From assembly GCA_002964805.2 (NCBI GenBank), contig PUDQ02000003.1:4030001-4094000 (forward strand): a stretch of DNA of 64,000 nucleotides. The letters run 5' to 3'. The position numbers were made by a program, and so were the translations under genes. The notes beneath the pieces were generated by a model. The model was given only the letters and a program-made list of their open reading frames with translations, was not told the origin of the DNA and did not search any database. Shown here one piece after another: positions 47,901 through 56,431 of this stretch. Positions within the stretch are counted from its first letter, which is position 1. Every line of letters begins with the position of its first letter. This DNA is from Trametes villosa. Taxonomy: Eukaryota > Basidiomycota > Agaricomycetes > Polyporales > Polyporaceae.

Positions 47901-50647
47901 AGGTTCGCGATGAGGAGGCCCCGATCAATGAGTCTCGGGGACCCGATCGGGAGGCACTATACGAGGATGCCCAGCGTCAGCTAGCGCAAGAGGTCTCGCT
48001 ATTAACTCACCTGTCAGAGAACTCTGATGGCGTTGACCTGAAGACAGCCCTCAAGGGACGATATGCCGAAGACCCGTTCTTCCGCAAAATCCTAGAACGT
48101 CCGCGTGAGCATAAGAACTTCCGCTGCTCAGAAGACGGGATAATTCACCTCCACGAGCACGGTCGTGATCGCCTGTGCATCCCCGACATAGTACATCAGG
48201 GACGAAGCGTGCGGGAGATTGTCATACTGCATGCTCACTCTCTCTTGGCTCATCTTGGGCCGTTCAAGACTCTGAACCTCGTCCGCGACCACGTGTGGTG
48301 GAAGACAATGGCCGCGGATATTCAGAAATACTGTGACACTTGTCAGACGTGCCGACGAGCAAAGCCTAACAATCAGAAACCTTACGGACTTCTGAACCCT
48401 CTGTCGGTTCCTTCCACGCCCTGGGAGGTCATCGGCATTGACTTTGTAGGTCCGTTGCCGGAGTCCAAGAATCGTGACGGAGGCTTCGACTCCATCGCCG
48501 TCATCATCGACCTGCTGACGGGAATGGTTCATCTCGTTCCGGCGCGGACTACTTACACCGCCAAGCACGTCGCCGAGCTGGTGTTTGCGGAAGTCTACAA
48601 ACATCATGGGATGCCAAAAGCGATCGTGAGCGATCGAGACTCCCTGTTCACTAGCGCATTTTGGACTCACCTCCATGCCCTGATCGGGGTCGAGCTGCGC
48701 ATGTCGAGCGCGTACCATCCTGAGTCGGATGGATCAACTGAGCGGGCCAATCGCACTGTCACGCAGATGCTGCGCCAATGCGTAGCCCCTAATCAGAAAG
48801 ACTGGGTTAGTAAACTGCCGGCCATCGAGTTTGCAATCAACCTCGCCCGATCGGACTCGACCGGATTCGCACCTTTCTTCCTGAACACAGGACGGATGCC
48901 GCGGGCGATGATATGGAACGATGCCCGACCGGATGAATATCCTGGCGTCCGCGTCTATGCGCAACGAGTAAAGCAGGCTATTGTAGCCGCTCACGACAGC
49001 ATCCTGGCCGCGCGAGTTAAGCAAACCCGGGACGCGAACCGAAAGCGGCGTACTGCACCGTTCGTGTCTGGGGATCTCGTTTACTTGTCTACCAAGAACA
49101 TCTCGCTTCCCAAGGGCCTGGCGCGTAAGTTAGCTCCCAAGTACATCGGTCCGTACAGGATCACGCACGACTTCGGGAACCATTCGTTCCGGCTGGACTT
49201 ACCGGCGAACTTGCGCCGGCGAGGCGTTCACGACGTGTTCCATTCGTCTCTTCTGCGCATCCACGAGCCCAACGATGATAGGCTCTTCCCGGGGCGACTC
49301 GAGTCGCAGGTCGGGGAGTTCGACGACCGCGACGATGAGTGGGCGATCGATCGCCTGGTTGCGCACCGAGGAACTGGACGAGTGTCAATTTTCGAAGCGG
49401 TGTGGCGTTCCGGGGACCGTACCTGGGTTCCGCTCGACTCGATCGAGCATACCCGCGCCTTGGCAGACTACTTGGAGGCCTGTGGCGTGGAGCGGCCTGA
49501 GGACTTGCCCGAGGGCGACGGTCGGCCACCATTGGATGACCCGCAAGTTTTTATCGGGATGGTCGAGACCGCACGCGTAGCGCGCAGTGGGAGGAGACCT
49601 ATAAATCCTGCGCCCGTGGTTAGTGCCCGGCGCAAGGGACGCTCTACTCGAGCTCGAGCGCGTCCTGGTCCCATCCGAGTCCCTGTCCCTCCTCGCCCAC
49701 GCTCCCCTCTCCTCCTCTTCACCCTGTCCCTTCGCGAACTCTCCATCCTCGCCCTCGCTGTCCTTTGCTTTATCGCCGCCATGGTCTTCAACGAGAACAA
49801 GTTCTTACGGCGGCTCGCCAACAACTCCGTTATCATGCGGGATGGCGCCTCGGGCGCTCGCCAACACTTCTCCGTCGAGCAGCTTCGTCTTTGCTCTCGG
49901 TTCGACCACACGCTCCGCAGCGGGCACATCGACGGGCCCGACCTGCTCACCCCGGCCGGCTACTCCGAGTTCCAGCGACTCTGGGCCCAAGACGACGCGT
50001 GCCCGTTCCAGTACACGTTCTACGACCCGGCCACCGGCGCCATCTTCCCCGCGGCGGATGAGCTCGACATCGACCGTCTCGCTCCTCTGCCACCGTCGGC
50101 GAACACGGCCCCCGCTGCCCCCGTCGCGAACGACGGACCTATCAACACCCCCGAGCGGCGCGCCATTGTCGACGAGCTCATATGGTCGCAGCTCGAGCGG
50201 AACCTGAAGGGCAAAAACGCGTACCTCTCTCGTAAGGCGAAGCGCGACCGCTCCGCTACCGTCACGGACGACAACGTCGACGCTCGTGGCCCAGCCAAGC
50301 GCAGCCGCGCCGACGACGAGCTCCCGGCCACTATCCTGCGTCCCAGACGCGCCTCCGTTCGGGTGGCTGTGTCTAAGAACGCGGCCGCGGACACTCCTGG
50401 CGTCGCTGGCGGGTCGGGCGGTGGTGGAGGCTCTGGGTCGAACTCCAACGCGGCCGACGAGATGGAGGTGGACAAGGAGAGGACGAACGGTGACGTGTCC
50501 CTTGGGAAGGGGAAAGGCGTCGACCGTGGGCTTCCCGCAGAGCCTGAGAAGAAGAAGACCCCCGGCGCTGATCCAGCGCCTCCGTCCCCGGGCGGCAGCG
50601 AGCGCGACCTCGACGACGGTTTCAACCAGTTCCGCCTCGACGCTTGA
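41984..50647 (+). CDS. Gag-Pol polyprotein of the Ty3/gypsy element
   Basis: One open frame of 2,887 codons with no frameshift between gag and pol. Approximate residues: Ser/Pro-rich N-terminus 1-440; retrotransposon Gag domain 450-600 (FVNDLL-type motifs absent; FNKFAHEMAEYIKGYRLDVE present); CCHC zinc knuckle 702-717 (CFRCGEPGHLQRNC). An acidic insert of about 450 residues follows. The aspartic protease is near 1192 (ALLDSGSLADFM). The reverse transcriptase catalytic box is near 1514 (VYLDDIVIYSDT). RNase H lies at 1665-1790 (LVTDGS, HEVEMLAG, ITDHKG, NVLADALSR). A Pro/Arg-rich linker leads to the integrase: HHCC finger about 2080-2125, core with GIDFVGPL, VSDRDSLF and DGSTERANR giving D, D, E, and the GPY/F module (PKYIGPYRI). 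A chromodomain-like segment (EWAIDRLVAHRGTGR) lies at about 2445-2500. The last 390 residues are an unusual extension with a hydrophobic segment near 2573-2602 and an NLS-like AKRSRA. Confidence 0.95.
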   Translation: MPATRGNKASLPAASTPTRGLPGEFSRSPSLSADDTFGSTLSSPPDELALEQPQNTEDSQSVAATSRPPSAEPTVREETPAPSGQEDIFSDENISMHAPKMSKGNSTVIKSEEVDDGVPDGTSPKMGRPLRDTPPHLVEQTAASAPDAASNGRKHATTEPGVAPQDGPSSLSTYSKGKAVDPRNWGAAGIEPHEMDPEAQRQALMAYRAAKDSRPEVWSKPRETSAIPSSTEATKSDASGSASVNDPPAMPQVAFASPGGSPLASAARKKLILSQMEELQRELEKLELRTSEEHTVSAPRPRSPVSGLGEALVESSLSRAPSAHVRPGQTTSKSAAAALKPVSQIPSDSYLGGLFRDLDVRSDRTESRPTGGPPGGPPSDSSDDGNDDGGGPHRGPSHPAGRLRKQPETLRSREEELQRELDSLRLKVLAQSRIPVLKPRDPRSYDGTPDIQIFNKFAHEMAEYIKGYRLDVEQEAAAVGRFLTGRAFECYNNSVLMVRSHVWTVKDVLVEVFNYCFPSDFRQRMRAKLRRTQQGERTVREFIYELQGLFMTVGGMTEQSKVERLWEGLSKPIQAELWRAHLNPETAEWAAVQAEAEIAEMALAAVSRAPRDSRDVARLSNTPSSVSKPAKVSNNFRSKPESRLRSEHSARDGQGSSSGPSRDRNDRSRRGGANGGGQHALHRSGGPKRSERELDEMRAAGKCFRCGEPGHLQRNCPSAQAVRSGGRGPPGVTAFSVNVSVPPPDVEELRVLAESTARIDEIEFNHIDLNGLDGLSDDGSLPSLHTVSGLSSDTSSCDEDVADLQPEHLPAVRPFDVPGWDTPVGISDEPEKASSMPDLDTVPSTVSGWDEDADVPQGTPVCGDETDCSEADREFAAWLGTVTRSDEFWVGEPMPVMRTADGTCELADEDSDVLALSLPVLPREGRDRSLIPDIYGQRAMNIINKYRPYFEGEDLGDGVAVVIRGDLAQPSPATVMYQNRANPEAPDVLPTDDGTLSITYNDLIDPAFCPASWLRSTVASLCDAEVSDLQDHGSERMGDVLTQWVEAALNECEPWPSDHPAAGDEERQRFTAFRYGSCVLVEDCYLGVSADVPLPLFENPWFDLPGWYAVYARRWFDDGFSLDDLEGELVALFEWESFEGCVPCAVEVNAARVDGTAAQTVQRNASAPRDFRRVIPDPIIAVVHVNGQPARALLDSGSLADFMSNKFAHQLGIQVSELEKPLPVQLAVQGSRAKVNFGCKARLEYQTINDERYFDVMNLLNYDLILGTPFLCQHRVSLGFNPTSIVIGSPAAVNVSGTRTRVIESRAAELFEDQLEAARKELCAYAEAICCDASDAPFPPLRAINHTIPLKDPSKLYSWRPSRVPDALLRLWIEKRDAYLKSGRWRVSTARNTSPMLLLTKPGTGTKGVPPRLRVVCDLRERNANTIKVTSPLPDMESILRRVSRRPYRSLIDGKDAYEQIRIEPEHVERTAMTTPDGNMVSLVLQQGDCNAVATYQSLMNHIFGPYIGTFMDVYLDDIVIYSDTLQDHKRHCKLVMDILKREKLYLSATKLKFLCPELKILGRIVDDDGIRMDPDKVDSVLNWKAPTSRELLRGFLGSVGYLADDIATVRVPMGMLSALTGSEVSFRWGHTEQRAFDEIKRLVHAHREHHRRPLDYTPTAARIWLVTDGSMAGIAGVVCQGDSWRDARVAAFFSAKLSSAQTNYPVHEVEMLAGVEAMLRHRDVLLGCHFTWITDHKGLTHLLAQRNLSGRQARWLEKIAEFDFDVEYVPGVDNVLADALSRIYSNDAPGTVRSPSEYVTHDDSDSFARELASQAISIPVLAAVEGAARAPLPARMTRAQARAERERLEGAARQVIESAASGDGHAVGRRPRTVVAVPPPRRVQTNRAGRSGRSATRAHAAAGPESEPAGVARRSVETVAPEGRARPAPAETGRPETAAEFAKRIHRVVLHLPGETRREGASGRPPQPSVEEVRDEEAPINESRGPDREALYEDAQRQLAQEVSLLTHLSENSDGVDLKTALKGRYAEDPFFRKILERPREHKNFRCSEDGIIHLHEHGRDRLCIPDIVHQGRSVREIVILHAHSLLAHLGPFKTLNLVRDHVWWKTMAADIQKYCDTCQTCRRAKPNNQKPYGLLNPLSVPSTPWEVIGIDFVGPLPESKNRDGGFDSIAVIIDLLTGMVHLVPARTTYTAKHVAELVFAEVYKHHGMPKAIVSDRDSLFTSAFWTHLHALIGVELRMSSAYHPESDGSTERANRTVTQMLRQCVAPNQKDWVSKLPAIEFAINLARSDSTGFAPFFLNTGRMPRAMIWNDARPDEYPGVRVYAQRVKQAIVAAHDSILAARVKQTRDANRKRRTAPFVSGDLVYLSTKNISLPKGLARKLAPKYIGPYRITHDFGNHSFRLDLPANLRRRGVHDVFHSSLLRIHEPNDDRLFPGRLESQVGEFDDRDDEWAIDRLVAHRGTGRVSIFEAVWRSGDRTWVPLDSIEHTRALADYLEACGVERPEDLPEGDGRPPLDDPQVFIGMVETARVARSGRRPINPAPVVSARRKGRSTRARARPGPIRVPVPPRPRSPLLLFTLSLRELSILALAVLCFIAAMVFNENKFLRRLANNSVIMRDGASGARQHFSVEQLRLCSRFDHTLRSGHIDGPDLLTPAGYSEFQRLWAQDDACPFQYTFYDPATGAIFPAADELDIDRLAPLPPSANTAPAAPVANDGPINTPERRAIVDELIWSQLERNLKGKNAYLSRKAKRDRSATVTDDNVDARGPAKRSRADDELPATILRPRRASVRVAVSKNAAADTPGVAGGSGGGGGSGSNSNAADEMEVDKERTNGDVSLGKGKGVDRGLPAEPEKKKTPGADPAPPSPGGSERDLDDGFNQFRLDA

Positions 50648-50714
50648 CGGCCTCGGCGAACTCACTCAAAATTCGACGCGTTGGTCCTCAGCTTGCGGTG
50701 CACGGCTCGGACTC

Positions 50715-50728
50715 AACGGGAGGGCGGA
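50715..50728 (+). promoter_or_regulatory. Polypurine tract of the retrotransposon
   Basis: AACGGGAGGGCGGA immediately before the 3' LTR is almost all purine and sits where plus-strand DNA synthesis is primed. Confidence 0.6.
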
Positions 50729-51035
50729 TGTAACGGGCGCTCCTTGGGCGCCCTCGCTTTCCTTTCTCGTCGCTCGAGCGCCCTGGCGCGCGCTCTTTCC
50801 TCTTTCGTTTCCGCGCTCTTCCCGAGCTTACTGTACTCCCCGTAATCCTCACTCATCCTACTCCTTGGCGTAAAACTTCCTAGCTAGTTTGACGCCCTCC
50901 AAAAGTACTTAAAGCTCTCGTTGTGTACCCTAGAAGTCAGCGTTCGTGCTACGCGCAATACAGACCGTACACCTGTCTTTTGCGCTCGAGCGTTCTCGTG
51001 TCACGCCTCCTTCCTAATCGGTCGCCGGCGTTACA
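50729..51035 (+). repeat. 3' LTR (307 bp)
   Basis: Same sequence as the 5' LTR. Preceded by a purine-rich tract and followed by the target duplication GTTTG. Confidence 0.96.
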
Positions 51036-51078
51036 GTTTGGGAGGTCGCCGGATTTGGTACCCCGTGAGAAAACATAC
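51036..51078 (+). repeat. Left terminal inverted repeat, inner part (with target duplication)
   Basis: The first five bases (GTTTG) are the duplicated target site. The rest continues the left inverted repeat and matches the reverse complement of 51516-51555, including the block GGTACCCCGTGAGAAAAC. Confidence 0.72.
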
Positions 51079-51515
51079 TTCGTCGTTTCTCCCATCTCGC
51101 CCACAGACGAACTGCTGCAACATCGTTCCGTAGGCTCTTTCGAGCAGAAATTTCTTGATATCCTGGCTGACGTGCATTTTCTAGGATGGCCCGCGCTTTC
51201 TCGTTGCGTGAGGCAGCCATAATGGCGAGCAGTGGACTTTTTTGTCCTGCGGGCACGGCCTCGCGCACCTACGCAGGGGACGAATTAGCGCTCGCAAAGG
51301 CGCCGCCCATTGGGCGCTTAAATGTCCCCTGCTGGAACGCTCAGGAAAGTGAATTTCTGAAATTATAAGAACACATGCTCACCAGACGCCTCAGAACCTC
51401 CGGAGCCCATAGGGGACCTCTATGCGAGCCAGGAAATTGCATCGATTTGGCACTTGGCCCCCACTGGGATGCACCCCGGACGAACGTCTAAATGCCTCTC
51501 TCGCGATTTTGCTAA

Positions 51516-51587
51516 GTATGTTTTCTCACGGGGTACCAAATTGGGCGACCCTGCCAAACCCGCGCCCAGTTGGACCAGCCGTTCGGT
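51516..51587 (-). repeat. Right terminal inverted repeat
   Basis: Uninterrupted right copy, about 72 bases. Its reverse complement aligns along the rejoined left repeat with roughly ten differences. Confidence 0.72.
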
Positions 51588-51906
51588 AAACCTCACGAAG
51601 TGGCGCGCCGGAGTCCGAATTACCGAACTGCTGGGGACGAGCCTACCTCGATGTACCTGCAGTCGGAGTCGCGCGCGAGCGTGCCTGACAATGTTGCTCC
51701 TCCATGTGGCTCGCGCGCAGCCTTGCGACCCGCGCGCCGCCGGGCGCGCGGAGATATGACCTCACAATTCCCGTAGCGCGTGCTGGCCAGCGTCGGCCTG
51801 CGCACTCGTCTTCCTCCCCGACGCCCACAACGACATTGACTCCTGCCTACTCCTCGCAACACCCACCATCAGATTGAACCGACAAAACCCCAGCTGAGAA
51901 CGCAGA
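51588..51906. other. Intergenic between transposon and oxidoreductase gene
   Basis: Short GC-rich spacer with the 5' leader of the next gene. No other feature seen. Confidence 0.45.
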
Positions 51907-53791
51907 ATGGTCGACATCCTCGTGCTCGGCGCGACAGGTCAGCAGATACACGCCCGGCTGCTTCGCGCTCCCCACTGATATCGCCGGCCGGGGTTTTTAT
52001 TCGTTGGGGATTTTCTGCAGGCTTCACGGGCCGTCTCATCACCCAGTACCTCTACAACCACCCACAACGGTCCGCATTCACCTTCGCCGTCGGCGTGCGC
52101 TCGAAAAGCAAGGGAGATACCCTCAAACAGTCGCTCGGACTGGATGATAGCGTCAAGTTCGTCGAGCTCGATGTCACAAGCTATGAGCAAGTAGAGGCGG
52201 CTGTGAGGGACGCGAAGGTCGTGATTAACACCGTGGGTCCGTTCTGGCTGTGGGGAACGAACGTCGTCCGGTGAGTACTCCTCTGTTGTGCGCTGCCTTC
52301 AACGCTAACCGCGCACACGACCAAAGTGCGTGCGCCCTGCACGGCAAGCGCTATGTCGACATCAACGGCGAGCCGTACTTCGTACGGAGCATCATCGACA
52401 AGTGCGTACCCAGCAGCGTTCCCACCGCACCCACACAGCGAGCTTAACGCTTGACCCTGATCGCCTCCGGCAACCCAGCTTCGACTACCTCGCAACGAAG
52501 ACCGGCGCGGTCATCGTGCCCTCGTGCGGGCTCGACTCCCTCCCCGCCGACATCGTCGTCTTCCTCTCGAACCGCACGCTCAAGAGCGCGCTCGGCGCGC
52601 AGACGCAGCTCGGCCTCTCGCAGTCGTTCTACAACGTCCGCGTGAAGCCCTCGGGTGGCACGCTCGCGACGCTCACCACGATGATCGAAAAGGTCCCGCG
52701 CGTGCGCGTCGCGGAGTCGTATCGGGACTACGCGCTCAGCCCCGGTACGAATCTTCTGTCTACCTGGCTATATGCGCCTAAACAAGTCCCGCTCACCGAA
52801 CTTCCCCTTCCCTGTGTATAGTCCCTGGCGCGGCGAGCCCGCCGGATCGCGCCGCAACGCGCGTGCCGTTCGCGTCGCCCGCGCAGTACGGCGCGCTGTG
52901 GCCGATGGGCGCGACGAACCGCGCGATCGTGCAGCGCTCGTTCGGCGTGTATCAGTACACGCTCGACAACGTGCGCGCGCTCTTTGGCGACCGCCGCGCG
53001 CAGGAGAAGGAGGCGCAGTTCCGGCCGCTCGCGTACGGCCCGACGTTCAGCTACGCGGAGTACCTCGTCCCGCGCTCGGGGAGCTACATCTCGGCGGTGC
53101 TGTATAGCACCATGGTCGCTGCGATTGTCGGGCTGCTGCTTGTCACGCCTGTGAGTGCTCTGCATGACGCCTGCATATATGCGTCCTCCGTGACTGATGT
53201 ATGCGTCGGTTATAGATACGATGGGTCGTGAAGAAGTTCCTGACGCAATCTGGGGACGGGCCTTCGCAAGAGTGCGTCTCCCCGCCCTCCTCTCGCTACG
53301 TATATGCCTCTCTGACGTCATGCGCGCACGCAGGGACATGGACAAGGGCTTCCTCAAGCTCACGAACTACACGGAGTCCGCGTCCGCGCCCACGACGTGG
53401 GCCAAGTCCGTCATGCACGGCGACGGCGACCCCGGCTACCGCCTCACCGCCTGTGAGTCCTTCCCTCCTTCCCTTTTTCCCTCGTTGCCCATCCCCCATT
53501 GCCACCTGCCCCCTTCCCCGGGTCTCCTATACCCCGTGCCCATTCACTTTCGCCCACCGGCCGCCGAGCGCTGACTGTGTGTTCCCGTGCACTATAGGCA
53601 TGATCTCAGAATGTGCGCTGGGCCTGCTTCTCGACGACGCGGTGCTGCCGCCGAGCGCGCGCCCGGGCGGTGTGCTCACGCCCGCGACCGCCCTCGGAGA
53701 CGTGATTGTGCGCCGGCTGGAGGCGACCGGCCGGGTCCGCTTCGAGAGCGAGATCGTGAAGGACGAGGAGGAGAGCAGGAAGGGCCGGTGA
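51907..53791 (+). CDS. Saccharopine dehydrogenase-like oxidoreductase (SCCPDH family)
   Basis: The start at 51907 gives MVDILVLGATG; exon 1 ends at 51937 and splices to 52021 to complete the Rossmann motif GATGFTGRLITQYLYNH. Further exons carry VINTVGPFWLWGTNVVR, ACALHGKRYVDINGEPYFVR and GAVIVPSCGLDSLPADIVVF, the last being the family signature of this dehydrogenase-like group. Then come VPFASPAQYGALWPMGATNR and a membrane-like helix MVAAIVGLLLVTP. The last exon, beginning near 53598, has CMISECALGLLLDDAVLPPS and GVLTPATALGDVIVRRLEAT. These enzymes are membrane-associated NAD(P)-binding proteins of unclear substrate, related to trans-acting enoyl reductases, and are not true lysine-pathway saccharopine dehydrogenases. 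A broken copy of the last exon lies at 56630-56860. Confidence 0.88.
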
Positions 53792-54419
53792 GCGAGCGCG
53801 AGGCCCGAAGCTGCGGGCCTGCTCCTCGAAGCACTGTGAAGTGGATGTAATGTGGATGTGAGTGAGTGCGCCCTCTCCCTCTGGTCGTACGCTGTTCACT
53901 GACCGACGTTGTTTGAGTTTGTAGTTTCTGGACTATTTATCCATACACTCGGACTTTATTGAATACATCTTAGACTTCTGCTTACTTGCCGGCTTACAGT
54001 GTGCCTATGGCGCTTGAGCTTGAAGCTCGAAGCTAGGAGGCCGAGAGAAAGACAACGGCAGAATCTCGGATGAACCTCGGCGAAACGCAAAACGCCAGGA
54101 AAGCTGCCTCCCGTTCAAGCACCCATGGTACATCCCTCCTGGGCCTCCTCGCCCCTCCGCTTAGCATTCGCTGTCTGTGCTGGACCTGGCTCTGTGGGCA
54201 TGCTGACCCATGTGCGAACTAGAAGCGCGTCGCGTGAGCGGGGCGCGACGCTGAACTTCACAGAGGCGGGCAGCCGCGTCCGTTTACCACCCCTTGACGG
54301 TCAGGTGTTGGGCAAACACCTGTGCAGGTCATGCGTATATAAGGGGGTACATTGGCACGACACTCATCCTCGTTCGCGCTCAGAATCTCCCGCTAAAGCC
54401 AACACATCTACGGAACAAT
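53792..54419. other. Intergenic, promoter of DUF1479 gene 1
   Basis: Contains the 3' flank of the oxidoreductase and the promoter of the next gene. Much of it has a recognisable counterpart at 56860-57448. Apart from the TATA box nothing else is called. Confidence 0.5.
54336..54343 (+). promoter_or_regulatory. TATA box of DUF1479 gene 1
   Basis: TATATAAG lies 84 bases before the ATG at 54420. The duplicated gene has TTAAATAG at the equivalent place (57369-57376), supporting a functional core promoter element. Confidence 0.6.
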
Positions 54420-56366
54420 ATGCAGGTACTCACCTTTCGAGCCGCGGCGGGGCGCTTCATGCCTAACCTGCTCTTCTCACAGGCAAGGACGTCTGGACCG
54501 CCCGCGCAAGCACATGCGCAGCGGGTGACGAAGAAAGAGGGCACGATCACGGAGTTCATCGACAACCTCGCCGCGGAGGGCCCGCCGTTCCCGCCGCGCT
54601 TCGCAGACCTGAAGCGCGAGATATGCACGGACCCAGAGGCGATCACCCAGAGCTGGCGGAGCGTGCTGCACGAGTTGGAGGCGGCAACCAAGGAGATCGA
54701 GGAACGTGGTGCGGAGGTATGGACGTATTCGCTTAGAGCATGGGAGTTTAGGACAGAGCTGACGGGGCGACTCGGGGTGGCAGATGATCCTGCAGGTGCC
54801 GTATTCGGACATCCAGAAGGGGCTCTCTGAGGAGCAGCTGCAACAGCTGAAGAAGACGGGGGTTTTGATCGTCAAAGGCGGGGTCTCGAAAGAGGCAGGT
54901 GTTCGCCGACGTCGATGGTGTTCATCTCACATATGTTGGTCTTGTCGTTAGGAAGCGCTGGGCTGGAAACAGTCGCTTAGGGACTACATCGCAGCCAACA
55001 AGGACAAAGTCATAGGTAGGCCCGCTGAAGTAGCTGGTATGCGACCCCACTCATATCGCACGACTAGGATACCCGCCGCCGCTCGAGTCTGCCGTCTTTT
55101 ACGAGATCTACAACGCCAAGGCGCAGATCCTTGCCCGTACTCACCCCGCGCTCGTCGACACCCAGAAGTACCTGCTCTCGCTCTGGCACACGTCCGACCC
55201 GACCTCACCCATTAGCCTCCGCAACCCTGTCTCGTACTTCGACCGCATCCGCATCCGGCCGCCCGGGCCCAGCAACTTCACGCTTGGGCCGCACGTTGAC
55301 GGCGGGAGCATCGAGCGCTGGGAGGACCCCGGGTTCCGCGCGTGCTTCCGGCGCATCCTGGAGGGTGGCGAAGCGTGGCGCGAGCACGACCCGCTCGACG
55401 TTTCACCGAGGCTAGATGCAAACCAAGACCTCTACAACGCCCCGTATGTGTCGAGCGCCGTGTCTGCGTCACCTGCGTTCGCGCACTGACACTCGTTTGC
55501 AGGAACAATTGCTCGATCTTCCGCCCGTGGCAGGGGTGGACGGCGCTGTCGAACACGGGGCCGGGCGAGGGCACCCTGCGCGTCCTCCCGATGCTCTCCC
55601 TCGCCACGGCGTACCTCATCTTGCGTCCTTTCTTCCGTCTTCGCCCGGATCTTGCCGCGGGGGTGACCAAGGCGTCTGACATACCGCTGGATGCGGACGC
55701 TTGGGTTCTGGACCTCGATAGCCCGACCTTCCCGGAGACCATCATAGCGGGCAAGCAGATGTTCACGCCGGAATCGCACCCCCACCTTCGGATCGAAAAG
55801 ACCGTGTTGTCCATTCCACGCGTCGAACCCGGAGACCAGGTCTACTGTGAGTAAACCCCGAGCATTTGATGTATTTTCGTGCATGTCTGGAATCTTTGTT
55901 ATCATCACAGGGCACACGGACATCATCCATGCGGTCGAGGGCGAGCACAACGGGAAAGAAGACTCGTCCGTGATCTACGTCCCCGCCGTGCCCCTCACGG
56001 AGCGAAAGTATGAACGTCTCTTCGCAGCCTGATCTACGCGACCAAGCGAACGCTGACTACCACTGCGTAGCGCGGCGTATTTACGTGACCAGCGCGCCAC
56101 GTTTTTACAAGGCCTCCCGTCGCCGTATGTGGCTCAGAACTCGTCCTTTGCATTCTCCGCGGCGCATTCTAACCGCTAGCTTCGTGTGCAGCGACTTCCC
56201 CGCTGGCGAAGGCGAATCGCGCTTTGTGGGCCGCTGCAGCCCGGAAGATGTTGCTCACCCGGACGGCCGCCGCATCCTCGGATTCGAGCCGTTCGGCGAG
56301 ACGTCCTTCGTGAACGAGGGCGAGGAGCGGGTGATTGCAGCCGCAAACGAGATTCTTGGGTTCTGA
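54420..56366 (+). CDS. DUF1479 family protein (YbiU-like putative Fe(II) dioxygenase), copy 1
   Basis: Seven coding exons. The start at 54420 (MQVLTFRAAAGRFMPNLLFS) suggests a short targeting or leader region. Family blocks follow in order: PPFPPRFADLKREICTDPEA; SDIQKGLSEEQLQQLKKTGV; EALGWKQSLRDYIAAN; YPPPLESAVFYEIYNAKAQI; SYFDRIRIRPPGPSNFTLGP; HVDGGSIERWEDPGFRACFR. Then NCSIFRPWQGWTALSNTGPG, EGTLRVLPMLSLATAYLILR, WHTDIIHAVEGEHNGKEDSS and YLRDQRATFLQGLPSPDFP. HxD in GPHVDGG and the later His in the WHTDIIHAV block could form a 2-His-1-carboxylate iron site of the cupin fold; that is inference from the family. The second intron needs a GC donor at 54895 to keep the frame. Function and substrate unknown. 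Confidence 0.85.
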
Positions 56367-56431
56367 CTGTGAAGGATCGAGACCACGAGCGTCTGGCAGC
56401 ACAAGTCGCGATGTATTTCTAAGTGTACAAC

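Larger units (their letters stand above)
41502..51035 (+). mobile_element. Full-length Ty3/gypsy chromovirus-type LTR retrotransposon
   Basis: A 9,534-bp element bounded by two 307-bp LTRs that read as identical, each starting TGTAAC and ending GTTACA. It is flanked by the 5-bp target duplication GTTTG (41497-41501 and 51036-51040). It encodes one long gag-pol frame in the order Gag, zinc knuckle, protease, reverse transcriptase, RNase H, integrase, chromodomain, which is the Ty3/gypsy (Metaviridae) order. A purine-rich tract precedes the 3' LTR. It has inserted into the left inverted repeat of an older DNA element. LTR identity plus an open frame point to a recent insertion that may still be active. 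Confidence 0.96.
41469..51587. mobile_element. Non-autonomous DNA transposon (MITE-like), split by a retrotransposon
   Basis: The sequence flanking the LTR element on both sides, once the LTR element is removed, forms a terminal repeat of about 71 bp. It is 41469-41501 followed by 51041-51078. The reverse complement of nearly the same sequence lies at 51516-51587. Shared blocks include CTGGTCCAACTGGGCG and TTGGTACCCCGTGAGAAAAC. The element without the insertion is about 0.58 kb, with an internal 437 bp (51079-51515) that encodes nothing recognisable. This is the structure of a miniature inverted-repeat element mobilised in trans. A target-site duplication at its outer ends was not found. The superfamily cannot be assigned from sequence alone. 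Confidence 0.72.

Noticed and set aside
49700..49790. Retroviral envelope-type transmembrane region in the retrotransposon
   Set aside because: A single hydrophobic stretch in frame with pol, with no signal peptide, separate frame or cysteine pattern; kept only as an open question.
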